This document shows positions 5,655 through 17,400 of a stretch of 22,092 nucleotides of DNA, piece by piece. Origin of the DNA: CAYUQT01 sp964596165 (GTDB lineage: Bacteria; Planctomycetota; Phycisphaerae; UBA1845; JAFGLZ01); assembly GCA_964596165.1 (NCBI GenBank), contig CAZQTW010000088.1:1-22092 (forward strand). The letters run 5' to 3'. The notes below the pieces were generated by a model. That model had not been told where the DNA came from and did not search any database. It was given only the letters and a program-made list of their open reading frames with translations. The stretch's first letter is position 1, and the number at the start of each line of letters is the position of its first letter. The translations under genes were made by a program, and so were the position numbers.

Positions 5655-7649
5655 TCAGTCGCCATCAGCATATACGCCGCTTGCGTGAACCAATCCATAA
5701 GCCTTCTCTGCCAACGCTGCAAGCTCCCCAGAGTAGTCAAGAACCCCCTTGTCCTTTGCACCACAGAAAAGAGCCACAATATCCGCCTTCTTGATGTCAT
5801 CAGACGAATACCAGTACTGCCTTGCGCGCTCGCGCGCCGTGCCCGTCCCGTTGTCATAAAAGTATCGTAGCACCTCAGCGAGAATGTCTACAGACTCCCT
5901 TTCGTCCATCAACGCCGTCCGGATCTCACTCGCGGGTGTCTTCTTGTTCCAGCCGCGTATGCCCCACTTTCGCATGTTATCTATCCGGAGTTGTGCAAGT
6001 CCCATGCTGTGGGCCTCCGGCTTGTACAAGACAAGGTCGTCGAATAACCAGTCTGTGACATTGTAGTCGAGTAATTCGGCCATGAGAACAGACGCAACAA
6101 GTTCCGCCGGCATTCCGTGTGTCTTTGCCGCAACCTTGATGTCATCCTGTAGCAGTTCTGCCCAGCCACTTCGTCCAGAGTAACTCTGGTTCATGCCCGT
6201 CAGCAGCGCATCAGCACCGCCAGCGCAGAGTACGCCTCCTCCGCACGCCCCCAGCATCGCGGTCATGAACGCCCATCGTGCCGCCGTTCCGAGGAAGCCA
6301 TAAAGACACGCGCCAAGATACCCTCCTGCGCCACATCCGACTCCCGCAATCAACCCGGCCAGCGTCCACTTGCCGAAGGAGCCCCACGCCTCCTCAGAAG
6401 TCATCTGACCTGAAAAGTATCCGAACAATCCGTTGATTGCCCCCATGAGCGCTCCACAGTAGAGGCCATTTGCCGCCCCGATCCCCACCGTCAGAAGGAA
6501 ACCCAATTCGCCGCTCGGGTCAACCGCATTGACCCCATCGGCGTGGCAATACAGGTACTTGTGCAGACTCAGCGGGTCGTCCACGTTCCCGGCGAAGGGA
6601 TCGAGTCGATTGAAGCGGCCGGTGGCCGGGTCGTAGTAGCGGGCGCGGAGGTATTGCAGGTCGGTCGCGTCGGTCTGCTCGCCCGAGTAGAGAAGCGAGG
6701 TCAGGGCCGTGGCCGCGTCGAGCCGGACGCCAAAGGCGTCGTAGCGGAACACCTGGGCGGTGGCGGCGTTGATCACCTGGCCGGCCGCGTCCAGAAGGGC
6801 CCGGGTCGAGCCGTGGCCGTCGTAGAGGAGATAGACCAGGCCGGTTGTCGCGTCCCATTGCACGAGCACGTCGTGCCCGAGCGTGTAGGAACGCTCGAGC
6901 TCGTCGGTCGCCCCGTCGTGCTCCTCAATGACCTGGGCGTAGCCGGTCGGGTTGTTGGCGTCGACCAGGTAGTCGGTCGCGGTCGTGCTGTCTTCCGGGT
7001 CGAGGAGATCGCCGTCGTCGTTGCCGTCGGTCTTTTCAACGACGCCGACGCGGACGCCTTCGTCGTTGTAGGTGTAGTAGCTGCCTTCCTCCAGGTCCGG
7101 ATCCTGGGCAGTCCCATCGCCGTCCGTGTCCTCCTCGACCGCGGCCAAGCGGCCTTGCAGGTTGTACCCATAGAACGTCTCGCGGACCTTCGTGCCCGTG
7201 TCCGGGTCGGTGTTATCGCCATCCCAAAGGGTCTTGGTCGTTTGCTCGGTGCCGTCGCCGCCGTAGAGATCCTGCGGGTCGCTCAGATCGGCGTTGGGTC
7301 CGTAAGAATAGGCGGTCGTCTGGTCGACGGTCGCGTCGGCGTTGCCGTCGAGCTTCTCCAGCAACAACCGGTCGTTGGCGTCGTAGACGTAGTCGATCGT
7401 CTCGTTGTAGGTCGGATCGCCGGAGAACGTCGGGTCCGTGTCCGTCTTCTTCGCCACCCGGTTGCCGACGAGGTCGAGCACGTAATCGGCGATGAAGTCC
7501 TCGGCTGTGCCTGGAGCGTTGTACGACTCTCGCGTCAGGCGGCCGAGGTTGTCGTAGAGCCAATCGATCCGGGTTTCCCTGATCGTGTCGCTCGCCGGGT
7601 CGTACTGCTTCTCGGTGACGCCCGAGCGGCGACCTGTTCTTATGCTCAA
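5655..7649 (-). CDS. Orphan Rhs module 1 with lysozyme-like (SLT-type) toxin tip
   Basis: 664 residues from TTG 7649; the first residues (SIRT) are not Rhs-like, and homology to the giant gene starts at GRRSGVTEKQYD. No ATG or good ribosome site is visible. Residues 1-375 carry the last YD repeats and the Rhs core, ending at DPSGE (about 377). The tip begins with a Gly-rich hydrophobic region (about 381-485), then a lysozyme-like domain: VASVLMAELLDYN, with Glu525 in the position of the catalytic Glu of soluble lytic transglycosylases, then SMGLAQLRIDNMRKWG (about 548), equivalent to the GLMQ motif. Such domains cleave peptidoglycan, so the expected site of action is the target periplasm. It lacks the N-terminal surface domains and most of the shell, so it may be a silent cassette that becomes active only when recombined onto the full-length carrier. 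Confidence 0.88.
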   Translation of the reverse strand: MSIRTGRRSGVTEKQYDPASDTIRETRIDWLYDNLGRLTRESYNAPGTAEDFIADYVLDLVGNRVAKKTDTDPTFSGDPTYNETIDYVYDANDRLLLEKLDGNADATVDQTTAYSYGPNADLSDPQDLYGGDGTEQTTKTLWDGDNTDPDTGTKVRETFYGYNLQGRLAAVEEDTDGDGTAQDPDLEEGSYYTYNDEGVRVGVVEKTDGNDDGDLLDPEDSTTATDYLVDANNPTGYAQVIEEHDGATDELERSYTLGHDVLVQWDATTGLVYLLYDGHGSTRALLDAAGQVINAATAQVFRYDAFGVRLDAATALTSLLYSGEQTDATDLQYLRARYYDPATGRFNRLDPFAGNVDDPLSLHKYLYCHADGVNAVDPSGELGFLLTVGIGAANGLYCGALMGAINGLFGYFSGQMTSEEAWGSFGKWTLAGLIAGVGCGAGGYLGACLYGFLGTAARWAFMTAMLGACGGGVLCAGGADALLTGMNQSYSGRSGWAELLQDDIKVAAKTHGMPAELVASVLMAELLDYNVTDWLFDDLVLYKPEAHSMGLAQLRIDNMRKWGIRGWNKKTPASEIRTALMDERESVDILAEVLRYFYDNGTGTARERARQYWYSSDDIKKADIVALFCGAKDKGVLDYSGELAALAEKAYGLVHASGVYADGD

Positions 7650-7661
7650 TTGTCAAAGACC
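7649..7661 (-). other. Short copy of the module border element (module 1)
   Basis: The plus strand ATTGTCAAAGACC (minus GGTCTTTGACAAT) matches the core of the 35-bp element found at the 5' borders of modules 2 and 3. It lies directly at the point where Rhs homology of module 1 begins. The outer part of the element (TGAGG and the TTG codon) is not present here. Confidence 0.5.
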
Positions 7662-7708
7662 GATTTGGGCCATGGCTGTGCCTTCCGAAACAGCGTCGGA
7701 AATGGCCT

Positions 7709-8410
7709 CTACCGCACCGGATTCCGCCGTCGCTCCTCGGCGTTCACTTCTCCTTCGCTCCGGTTGTCACGACTCGCTGGACCGGGACAGGATTTCGTGT
7801 CGCCAGATTTGGATTTCTCCCGATGACGTGACAACCCGATGAGAACGAGTCCGCTCACCAGACACACAGGAGGGATGATGTGAAGCGCTGTAACGATCCA
7901 GAAACTGATCCACCAGGTCGCTGGCGTTACACGTGTGTAGTTGCCGTGTTGCCCAAAATAGTAGGCGTCGCCAACCACCTTTCCAAGGTAGGGATGACCG
8001 CCGAGGAATGCGCCGAATATCACGAAGGTCACGATCGCCCAGATCAGAAAACTCAGTGCCGCCGCTATGAGTAGTATTGTACCGCTCTTCTTCAGAAAGC
8101 CATCGTTGCCGTCGTTGCCATCGTTGAATCGGAGCCCCTGGAGGGCAAGCCAACCTTGAGCGACTATCATCAACAACGCTGTGAGGAAGAACAGTGTTAC
8201 CAACAGAGTGATCATCAGGTACGGCAGGAAGACAAGCCTTTTTTCTTCAGGGAGAATCATCCATACGAGAAACGCGAGTCCGACCATTGTTGCCGCAAGA
8301 AAATGCGCTACCTTGGACCGCCGAAGTGGCACACTCAACACCGCGGCAACCGCGACATAGAGCACCACAAAACCAACAAGTGACGCTACTGTGTAGACGG
8401 AGTGTGCCAT
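7709..8410 (-). CDS. Polytopic membrane protein, candidate immunity to the main Rhs tip
   Basis: 233 residues from ATG 8410 (start chosen for its AGGAGA site), beginning 25 bp after the stop of the giant rhs gene and so probably co-transcribed with it. About five hydrophobic helices are visible: roughly 5-30, 36-53, 60-88, 108-135 and 165-190. A polar loop with NDGNDGNDG lies at about 97-105, and the C-terminus is charged and hydrophilic (RHREKS onward). I do not recognise a family. In rhs loci the gene immediately downstream of the variable tip normally encodes the cognate immunity protein, and a multi-pass membrane immunity protein would fit an effector acting at or through the inner membrane. 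That pairing is inference from position. GC content looks lower than in the Rhs core, as is common for exchangeable toxin-immunity pairs. Confidence 0.85.
   Translation of the reverse strand: MAHSVYTVASLVGFVVLYVAVAAVLSVPLRRSKVAHFLAATMVGLAFLVWMILPEEKRLVFLPYLMITLLVTLFFLTALLMIVAQGWLALQGLRFNDGNDGNDGFLKKSGTILLIAAALSFLIWAIVTFVIFGAFLGGHPYLGKVVGDAYYFGQHGNYTRVTPATWWISFWIVTALHIIPPVCLVSGLVLIGLSRHREKSKSGDTKSCPGPASRDNRSEGEVNAEERRRNPVR
8100..8126 (-). repeat. Three 9-bp tandem units encoding NDG repeats
   Basis: The plus strand has CCATCGTTG, CCGTCGTTG and CCATCGTTG in succession, giving three NDG tripeptides in the loop of the membrane protein. Because the unit is 9 bp, copy-number change would alter loop length without a frameshift. 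Confidence 0.7.
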
Positions 8411-8417
8411 GCGATGG

Positions 8418-8423
8418 TCTCCT
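8418..8423 (-). promoter_or_regulatory. Shine-Dalgarno site deciding the start at 8410
   Basis: AGGAGA lies 7 nt upstream of ATG 8410, in the 25-bp gap after the rhs stop codon. It favours this ATG over the upstream GTG at 8467, which would overlap the rhs tail and put a polar extension before the first membrane helix. Confidence 0.7.
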
Positions 8424-8435
8424 GCAGAAGGTCCG

Positions 8436-11400
8436 TTATCGGAGAGCGTCGAGCATGAGAGGTCCAACGCGACCTATGCTCTGTGCTGCACCTAATGCCG
8501 CCTGCAAAGCGGGCGCTATTGCGAAGCTCCGGAGGTGGAAGTAATACGACAGAGTAGTCCCATACCCAACTCCGCCGGTAATCGGCATCAAGACAGGCGG
8601 CGTGTACGGTATGCGTGTAGTCTGCCATGTGCCGCCCGCCGCATAGCCAAAGGACACGCCGTACGCTCCCTCGAAGAAATCATTTGGGGCGTAGAAAACC
8701 GTCGCGGATCCGCCCTGCGCAGCAGTGCTTAAGAACGGGCTACTCCATATCCCACTACCGAATCTAGCGCCGGGAAAAGTGGCTGTAGCAGTACATGAAA
8801 TGAACGGCCCCGCGTAGTCCTTTGGCCCGTCCACGTCCCATACTACCCCAACCTCCAAAGTGCCCATCACTCCCCACGTTCCTATGGTAACGCCTGGGGC
8901 AATATACACGTGAACCCGTCCAGGGTCGTTCTTGATCCACAAGACGTCAACTTTCGTCGTAAAGCCAATGCCCGCAGAGCCGAGGATTCTGTTTCTTGGC
9001 AAAAGCGACGCCAATGCAGAAGCCGACAACGACAGGACGTATGCATCAGACTCTCTTCCGGCCCAGGGTCCCTCATTCTGGGTGAAATCGAAGAGTGTGC
9101 GCAGCAGGAATGCGTACGTTCCAACGGTGAATATGGATGCAGAGCCGACATCTAAGGCGCGTTGGACAGTAATCAGCCCCAGGGGCGTCAGCGCCAGGGG
9201 CGATTGTCCCGTCGGGTCGGCTCCCATGACGGGATTAGCCATGCAATACAAGTACTTGTGCAGACTCATTGGGTCCTGCATATTGCCCGCGAAGGGGTCG
9301 AGACGATTGAACCGGCCGGTGGCGGGGTCGTAGTAGCGGGCGCGGAGGAATTGAAGACCGGTCAGGGCGTCGGTCTGCTCGCCCGAGTAGAGGAGCGAGG
9401 TCAGGGCGGTGACGGCGTCCAGCCGGACGCCGAAGGCGTCGTAGCGGAAGACCTGCGGGCCGCCGGAGTTGACGACCTGGCCATCTTCGTCCAGCAGCGC
9501 TCGCGTTGAACCGTGGCCGTCGTAGAGGAGCGTCACCGTCGAGCCGTCGACCACCGCCACCGCTTGTTGGGCGATGACGTCGTGCCCGAGCGTGTAGGTC
9601 TTCGTGACCGTGCCGGCGGCGTTCTTCTCCTCCAGGACTTGACTGTAGCCGGTTGGGTTGTTCTTGTCGTTGAGGTAAACCGTTTCGACGCCGTCTTCCG
9701 TCTGGCTCACGCGAATGCCGTCGGCGTCGTACGTGTACTCGGTGACGACCGCCGCACCTGCGCCGTCACCGTCGGCATCGACGGATGCCTGTGACATGCG
9801 GCCTTGCAGGTTGTAGGCATAGGTCGTCGATTCCGCCACGTCGCCCGTGTCGTCCAGGCCCTCGTGCACGATCTTGGTGGTCTGTTGGGTCCAGTCGTCG
9901 TGGCCGTCGCTGTTGCCGTCCGGGCCGTAATGGTAGACCGTGAACCGATCGTCGTCGGTGCCATCCGCGTCCTTCGTTTCGGTCAACAGACGATCGTTCG
10001 CGTCGAACGTCGAAGACACTTGTTCGTTGGTCTCGACCAGCGCCACGTCGGCCGCGTCGGCATGATAGGCGGCCATGTCGGCGGCGCTGGGCGCAAGATC
10101 GGTCTTCTTCTCCAGGCGGTTGCCCACCAGGTCGAGCACGTAGTTGGCCACAAAATCGTCGTCGGTTGCCGTGGTCGGGTCGAGGTCGTAGATCTCGCGG
10201 GTCAACCGGCCAAGGTTGTCGTAGAGCCAGTCGATTCGGGTTTCTTTGATCGTGTCGCTCACCGGGTCGTACTGCTTCTCCGTGACGCCCGAGCGGCGAC
10301 CGTTGGCCAGCAGGTCATAATCGAACTCGGTCAGGAGCGCGTCGGCGCCGGGGTCGTAATCGCCGTCCGTGTTGAGGTCCTTGTAATGGCGGAGCAGCTC
10401 CAGGCGGCCGAGCACGTCGTAGGTGTAATCGCTCGTGACGCCGTTGGACTGGTGGACTTCGTCGAGGTTGCCCAGGAGGTCGTAGACGTAGTCGGTCACC
10501 TCCGGCGTGACGGCGACTCCGTTGCGGCGATCGAGCGTAACCGTGTCGAGCCGCTCGAGCGAGTCGTAGGCGTAGTGCGTGTCGGTGATGATGCTCTCTT
10601 GGTCGGCGCCGGTCCAGGTGCGGACGTGCTCGTCGGTGATCGGGTCGTACTCGTAGTGGATCGTGCCCTCCGGCGAGACGACCGTCACGAGCCGGCCCTC
10701 GGCGTCGTAGTCGTTGTCCGTGCGGCGCTGGCCGGTGGTCGTGTCCGGGTCGGCGTCGCCGTCCGTGTCCTGGATCACGCTCCGCACGTTTCCAAACGCA
10801 TCGTACGTGTAGAACGTGGATTCCGCCGGCGGCGTGGCCGTCGTCGGGTTGGCCAGCCAAGCCTGGTGGGCGGCCACGGTGGCGAAGTAGTGCGTGGCCG
10901 CCAACCGGCCCGAGTCGCCGGGATCGAGCCCGTCGTCGGTGTCGTAGACGTGGTCGGTCACGACCTCTTCAAACGAGACGGCATAGTCGAGCCGGCCGAA
11001 ATCGTCGTAGACCATCGTTTCGGTGAACGAGCCGTCTGCGGCGGCGACGCCCTCGGGCAGTTGACGTGATGTCTGGTTGCCCGCGGCGTCGTAGCCGAAC
11101 TCGGTGACCCGCGAGTCGGCGCGATAGATGCCCGCCGACGGACCGGTGAAGATCTGATAGACGCCGTCGCGGGTGGCCACGTGGCGCCCGAGCGCGTCGT
11201 AGGTGTATTCGTAACGGGGGTGGACCATGTCGATGGCCGGGTCGGGATGCTCGACCTCAGGCAGGACGACCGCCGCCAGCCCGCCCGCCGCATCGTACTC
11301 GAAGCAGCGGGTGGGCACCAGCTCGACGGGATTGGAGCCCACCACGATGTAGGACCCGTCCGCCTCGGACCATACAACGTTGGTGCCCGAGGCGAGCTGC

Positions 11401-14400
11401 TCGGTCTCGGCGATCCGCCGGCCGTGGACGTCGTAGGTCGTGGCCGTGAAGCTGCCGTCGGCCAGCGTCGTGCGGATCGTGCGGCCGAGGTCGTCGTAGG
11501 TGTAGCTGGTCGTGTGGGCGTCACTGCGGTCGATTACCAATTCGCTCTGGGCGTCGTAGTAGAGACTGCCGTCGGCGTTGGCTACGACGGTGATGTTCTC
11601 GACGGTGGAGTGTAGGCGACGGTTGCCGTCGTAGACCGATTCGACCAGGTGGCGCACCGGGCGGCCCAGCGAGTCGGTATGCTCCGGCAGGCCCGTGACC
11701 GCGTCGGTGGCCAACGGGTGAATCACGGCCACCTGCCGCCCCTGGGCGTCGTAGAGGTAGTCGGTCACCGGCCCACTCTCGCCCGGCGCGTGCCGGTCGA
11801 TCGACTGCGTCATCTGGCCCAGATTGTTGTAGACGGTCTCGGTGGACCAGAGCACGCCGGAGACGGACCAGGCCGGGGCGTCCGGGTCGGTGATGTCCAC
11901 GACGAGGCCCTCGATCCGCTCGGTCTGGACCGCGCGTCCACGGGCGTCGTAGGTGGTTCGCGTGCCCAGCACGGCGGGGCTCTCCGCAGGCGGCGCGTCT
12001 ACGCCGTTGCCCGCTACATACGGGTCGGTCGTGAAGAGCGGCTGGCCACGGTCATTATAAACGGTGCGGGTTACCACCCAGCAGAGGTTGTCGTCCTCGT
12101 CCCGCGACTGGTAGCGGGACTCGATCTGGCGGCCGTCGCTGTCATAGACGTATTCGGTAATCAGACCCGCTTCATCAGGCCCATGGCGGCCAACGGACTG
12201 GATCACTTGCCCGAGGGCGTTGTAGACGCTCTCGGTCGACCAGAGAACGCCGGTGGTGGTCCAGCTCGGGGTGTTGGGCGTGCACTTTGGATCGGATGGA
12301 TCGGTGAACTTGATGACCAGGCCGTCGAGTCGCTCGGTCTTGACCGACCGGCCCAGGGCGTCGTAGGTGGTGAGGGTGCCCAGTCCGGCGGGCATCGGGT
12401 CATCTGACTGGGGCTCGGCGGCCCCGGCGACGACGAAGGGGTCACTGGTGACCGCGGCCCGGCCCAGGGCGTCGTAGATCGTGCGGGTGACGACCCAGCA
12501 GGGCTGGCCGTCCTCGTCGAGCGACTGATAGTGGGTCTGAATCTGTCGGCCCGAGGCGTCGTAGACGTAGTGGGTCTGGATGCCGTAATCGTCGACCGTG
12601 TAGTCGGTCCGGCCGTGGGCATCGTAGAAGGTCTGGCTGTTGGAAATCTCCGTGCCGGACGTGTCCCAGTCGAAACCGGCAGGCAGGGCGGTTGCGCCCG
12701 CGTCGAGTGTGATGAGGATCCCGGCGTGGCGCTCGGTGCGGATCGTGCGGCCCGCGGGATCGTAGACGGTGCGGGAGCCAAACCACGGGAGGGCGTCGAT
12801 GCCGGCCGTGTATTGGGTCTCGGTGACAAACTGGGCGTCGGTGGCGAACTCGGCGCGGCCCTGGGCGTCGTAGAGCGTGCGGCTGACGAGCCAGCCGGCG
12901 ACGCCGTTCTCGTCGGTCGCCTCGGTGCGGGTTTCGGTTGCGTTGCCGTCGGCGTTGAACGTGGTCTGGGTTTGGACGCCGTAACGGTCGGTCGAGGAGT
13001 CGACCAGGCCACGGTCGTTGTAATGGGTCGACGTGGTCCAGAGCTCCTCGGCGCCCGCCAGCGCGGTGTCCAGAGCGGCGGGGCTCGTGATCGCCGCGGC
13101 GCCGACGAGTTCGAATTCGGCCGTTTCGATGACGCGGTCGTTGGCGTCGTAGGTGGTCCGGCTGACGATCGTGTGGACCGCGCCGGCCGGATCGGTCCAG
13201 TTGTGCCAGGAATGGGTCTGGTTGCCGTTGGCGTCGTAGCCGAAGTAGCGGGTCACGCCGGAGGCGTCCGTCGTGCTGGCCACGCGCCAGGCGTCATTGT
13301 ACTCGGTCTGGGCGACGAGGGTCTCCGTCTGGCCGTCGGACGAGACGCGGTAGGTGGCCAGCGGCATGCCGTAGAGGTACGTGTAGCGGGTCCAGTTGAG
13401 ACGGACCGTTGAACCGCCCTCACCCTGGCCCTCTCCCGCGGGGCGAGGGGAGGTTGTGTACGTTTCGCGGAGGTTGCCCGTGTAGGCATCGTAGACGTTG
13501 TGGGTCGTGTTGCCCGCCGGGTCGATTGTTGTGAGGAGCCGATTGTCGGAGTCGTAAGTGTAGGCCGTCGTGTTGCCCAAGGCGTCGGTCGAGGAGGTCA
13601 GGACGCCGAACCGGCCGTTCGAGTCGTTCTTGTCCTGATCGTACGTGAGGATCCGGGCCCAGGTGACGTCCGTCACGTCGTCAAGCTCGTCTTCGGTGAT
13701 GACCAAGTCCGTGCCGTAGTCTTCCGCCGCCACGATGTAGGGCACACTCTCGCGGAGGAGCAGGCCGCTGAGCTTCGTGTAGACGTAGGACGTGACCAGG
13801 TACTGTGCGCCGTCGCCTTGCGCATCGATCTCCAATGCCTGGGCCCGACAGACGAGGTTTCCGCGGGCGTTGTAGATCTCCTTGGTGACGCCGAGAACGT
13901 TGTCCAGCGCGTCTTTCGGCTGGATCGTTCGCTCGGTCAGCCCGCCACCAAGCGCCCGGTTGAATTCAACGCTGGAAGACGCTCCGCCTGCGCTGGAGGC
14001 GCTTTCGACGAAACCGTCCAGGTCGTAGGTGACCGTGAGGACGGCAACGTCCGTGTTGTCGATGATGCCGGTGAGATGGTCGGCAAACGCGGCATTCTCA
14101 TAGCCGTACTTCACCGTGCTCGCATCGCGGAGCGTAACCCAGCCGAGCTGGCCGTCCGGAGCGGCCACGATGTTGTAGACGTCGCCCGCCTCATCGTCGA
14201 CGTAGCCATACTGGATGACTTGCGACTTGAGGTCAGAAATGCTCTGGATGCGGCCGGTCGCTTCGTTGCGGATAATCGAGATGGACTGCGCGCCGTCGGC
14301 CGTGGTGATCGTCTGGGTGGTGGTGGTTGGCTGTGTCCCGCCGGGGCTGTCGTCCGTGATTGGGCTGATCTCGACCCGCTGACCGCTGTCGTTCTGGATG

Positions 14401-17400
14401 GCCGTCAGGCGGCCGGATTGCATGTCGTAGTGGTATTCCAGGCCGCCCGGGGTCCGCAGCACGAAAACGGAGCCCGACTGATGAGGAACGAACTCCTCGC
14501 CGGAATTGGCGATGGTATACGGACCCTGGTAGTCCGCCTTGCCATGCTGCACGGGCATAATCAACAGCGAGTCGTCCAAGCCGCCGATCTCAAGCGTGCA
14601 CTGGGTGTCGTCGTCGGGGCGGAAGTAAGGCTCCGCGTACTCGCTTGTGCCGACGGGAATCGGATCGAAGGTGAACCGCTGGATCGTGCCGTCGGGCAGG
14701 GTGACCAGGACACGGGTGTCACGGGCCATCGCCTCGTTGAGGCTGTTCGTCGCCCGGTTGAAATGGCCCACGTCGATGCCCGCCCGGGCGAAGTCCAACG
14801 ACCATCCGGGACCGAAGTCGTCGGCGCCCAGGCCGACTTCCGCGGAGCTGTAGCTGCGCACGAGTGAGATCGGAATGCCGCCCAGAGTGACCGCGAGATC
14901 GGTGAAGGACAGGTCCAAGTCCTGCAGGCGCGCATCGTTCTGGATCTCGATGAATCGTTCGTCGATAGCCTGGTAGTAATGTCCTTCTGCGCTCGAGGAC
15001 ACGATGGCCAGCACGAGGCGGTACATCCCCGAGCCGTACAGGGCGGGATCGAGCGTCCCGAGGCACGCTGGGCTCGGAACCTCTGCGGAACCGCTACTGA
15101 TCACCACGTAGTCAGACTTGCACTCGAGCTGATACCATCTCTGCGACTCATCTTCGATCGTGACCACCTCGTAATCATCGTCAGCCGTGTACAGGATCAG
15201 TTCGTAGTTGTAGGGTTGAGGCTGTTCATACTCATCGATATAGCCCATGTTCGCGACGCCAAGCACGTTGATCGGTTTCGTGATGGGCTCGTCGAAGGCG
15301 AACGTCGTCAAGGGATCGTCTGCATCCTGGAATTCCAGCATCTTCACCGGAGGCGCCTCAGACGTGTCGCTGGCGTAGTAGGTGAACGATCGCGAGGCCT
15401 TGTTGCCGCTCGTGTCCTCTGCGGTGATCCTGAAATGGATGTTCCCCTGGTTGAGGCCGCCGACCGTGAAATCGACCCACGTGCAGCCGTATTCGAGCTT
15501 GCCGCCTATGGGAAGATACTCGCCGGGTATCTCGAGGGCGGCCACGTCGAAGATGGTGATCTCCGTCGCGTCACCATTAAGGGCCGCCTCGCCGCAGTTG
15601 TCGGAAATGTCCACGATGACCCAGTACCGCGAGTTAACATCGAGCTCTTCGCCCGGAAGGACGATGTTGTTGTCCGCATCAATAACCCGGGCGACAATCG
15701 TCGGGGCCACCGTGTCCTCGTTCGATACTTCGATCGTCAGTGTTTGTGTGGCGGTCGCGCCATATTGGTCGCTGACCACAATGGGGACGTTGTAGGTCCA
15801 GGTCCCGTCGCCGGGCGTATTGTCCTCGGGCAGCTCGCTGCCATCCTGTGGAATCTGCCACCAGAGGAAACCCTTTTCGCGGTCGATCCGCACGGCCGCC
15901 GGCACGTTGCCCCGGTCGGGGTCGCGATCAATGGTGAAGGTCAACGGTCCGTTCTCCGGATCGCTGGCCACGATCTCGTAGAAGAACTGCTGGCCGAGAA
16001 CCGGGTAGGCATGGCGCTCAGCAGCCATTATCGGCGGGGCGTCGTTCATAGCCTTCAGGATGAACATGACGGGCTCGCTTGCAGCGCCCTGGTCGTCCCT
16101 GGCGACAATCGACACGATCTGGGCGTCCGTCTCGGAGGTGGGCGTCCAAGTGAATCGCCCGGGTGTGTTTTCGTCAAACGCCATGTCGCCGATCTGGCCG
16201 GCGACGATTTCGAACGTGATCGTCCCGTTTTCGGGGTCGTCCGGGTCGTAACCGTCGAACACATACTCGAACTCCTGGCCCACGCTGGCGCACCGCCCAT
16301 CGGGATTACCCCGGATGATCGGCTCCCGATTCACGATCGCGTCGACCACGGTCAACGTGAAGGTCCTCTTGGCGCAGCAGGCAGGCTGGTACTTGTCGGC
16401 AACGGCAACCACAAACGTGTGCTCGCCTGCGGTGGGCGAATCCCAATGGATCCAGCCATCCTCGTCGATGGAAATGTCGTAGTCGCCTGAAAGCGGCTCC
16501 TCAACTTCGTTAAGAAGACGGTAGGTCAGACACAGCTCGTCCGGATTGCCCACCGCGACGCGGAACTCCAATGACTCGCCTGTTGGCCAAACGGAGGGGA
16601 ACGTCGTATCGATCGTCGGCTCGTGGACGCTGCCGCGGACCCGGATCGAGAACTTCTGGAACCAACCATCGCCAACGGAATCGATAACTCGGATCCGCAC
16701 GTCGACGGTCTTGTCGAAGAATTTGGCGGTCGGCGTCCAGGTAACCTCACCGGTGCTGGGGTTGATTACCATCCCCTCCGGCTTCTCATCGAGATACCAA
16801 TCCAGGTCCGTATCGGTGTTTTCAACGAGCTCCGGCTGATAGACCAACTCGTACCCGATCGTCGCTTCCCGCGGAGCCGGCGAGATGATCTCGGGGGTGC
16901 GCTCGGGTGCGTTCTTCACGGCCACCGCCACTACCATCGGCGGAATCCATCGGTTGCTGCCGTCCAACGTCTCGGCCCAGCTCTTCAGGTAGTACACCTG
17001 GCCGGCTTGCTCCGCGACGGGCGTCCACTCGATAAGGCCCTTTCCATCGATCGTGGGCACAGGTCCCGCCGGGTCCCACAGAGTCGAGCATTCTTCATCC
17101 GTGAAGACTGCCAACGAGAAGAAGATGTCCCCGATTGCGACGTCGGAGGGTAGGGGAGCACACATCGGGCACTTGAACTCTCGGCCCGCCAGAATCTCGA
17201 TCGCCGGGGTGGGGCCGGCAAGCATTGGTCTCGGAACAGCGTTCTGATCCACGACGGACAGGTCAAGCAAGAATGTAGACTGCGCGGCATGGTCATCCTC
17301 GAATACGATCTCGAAACACACCTGACGGCCCTCAGACCACTCGGGAGCAATCCACGTCAGCAGCCATTCATCGGTACCGGGAACGTTCGCGACGTTCAGG

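Noticed and set aside
8411..8467. Upstream GTG start at 8467 for the five-TM protein
   Set aside because: It would overlap the rhs tail and add 19 polar residues, while ATG 8410 has a well-spaced AGGAGA site.
11740..12960. Periodic repeats as a CRISPR array
   Set aside because: The repeats are translated YD units with a period of about 400 bp and gradual divergence, not short identical repeats with unique spacers.
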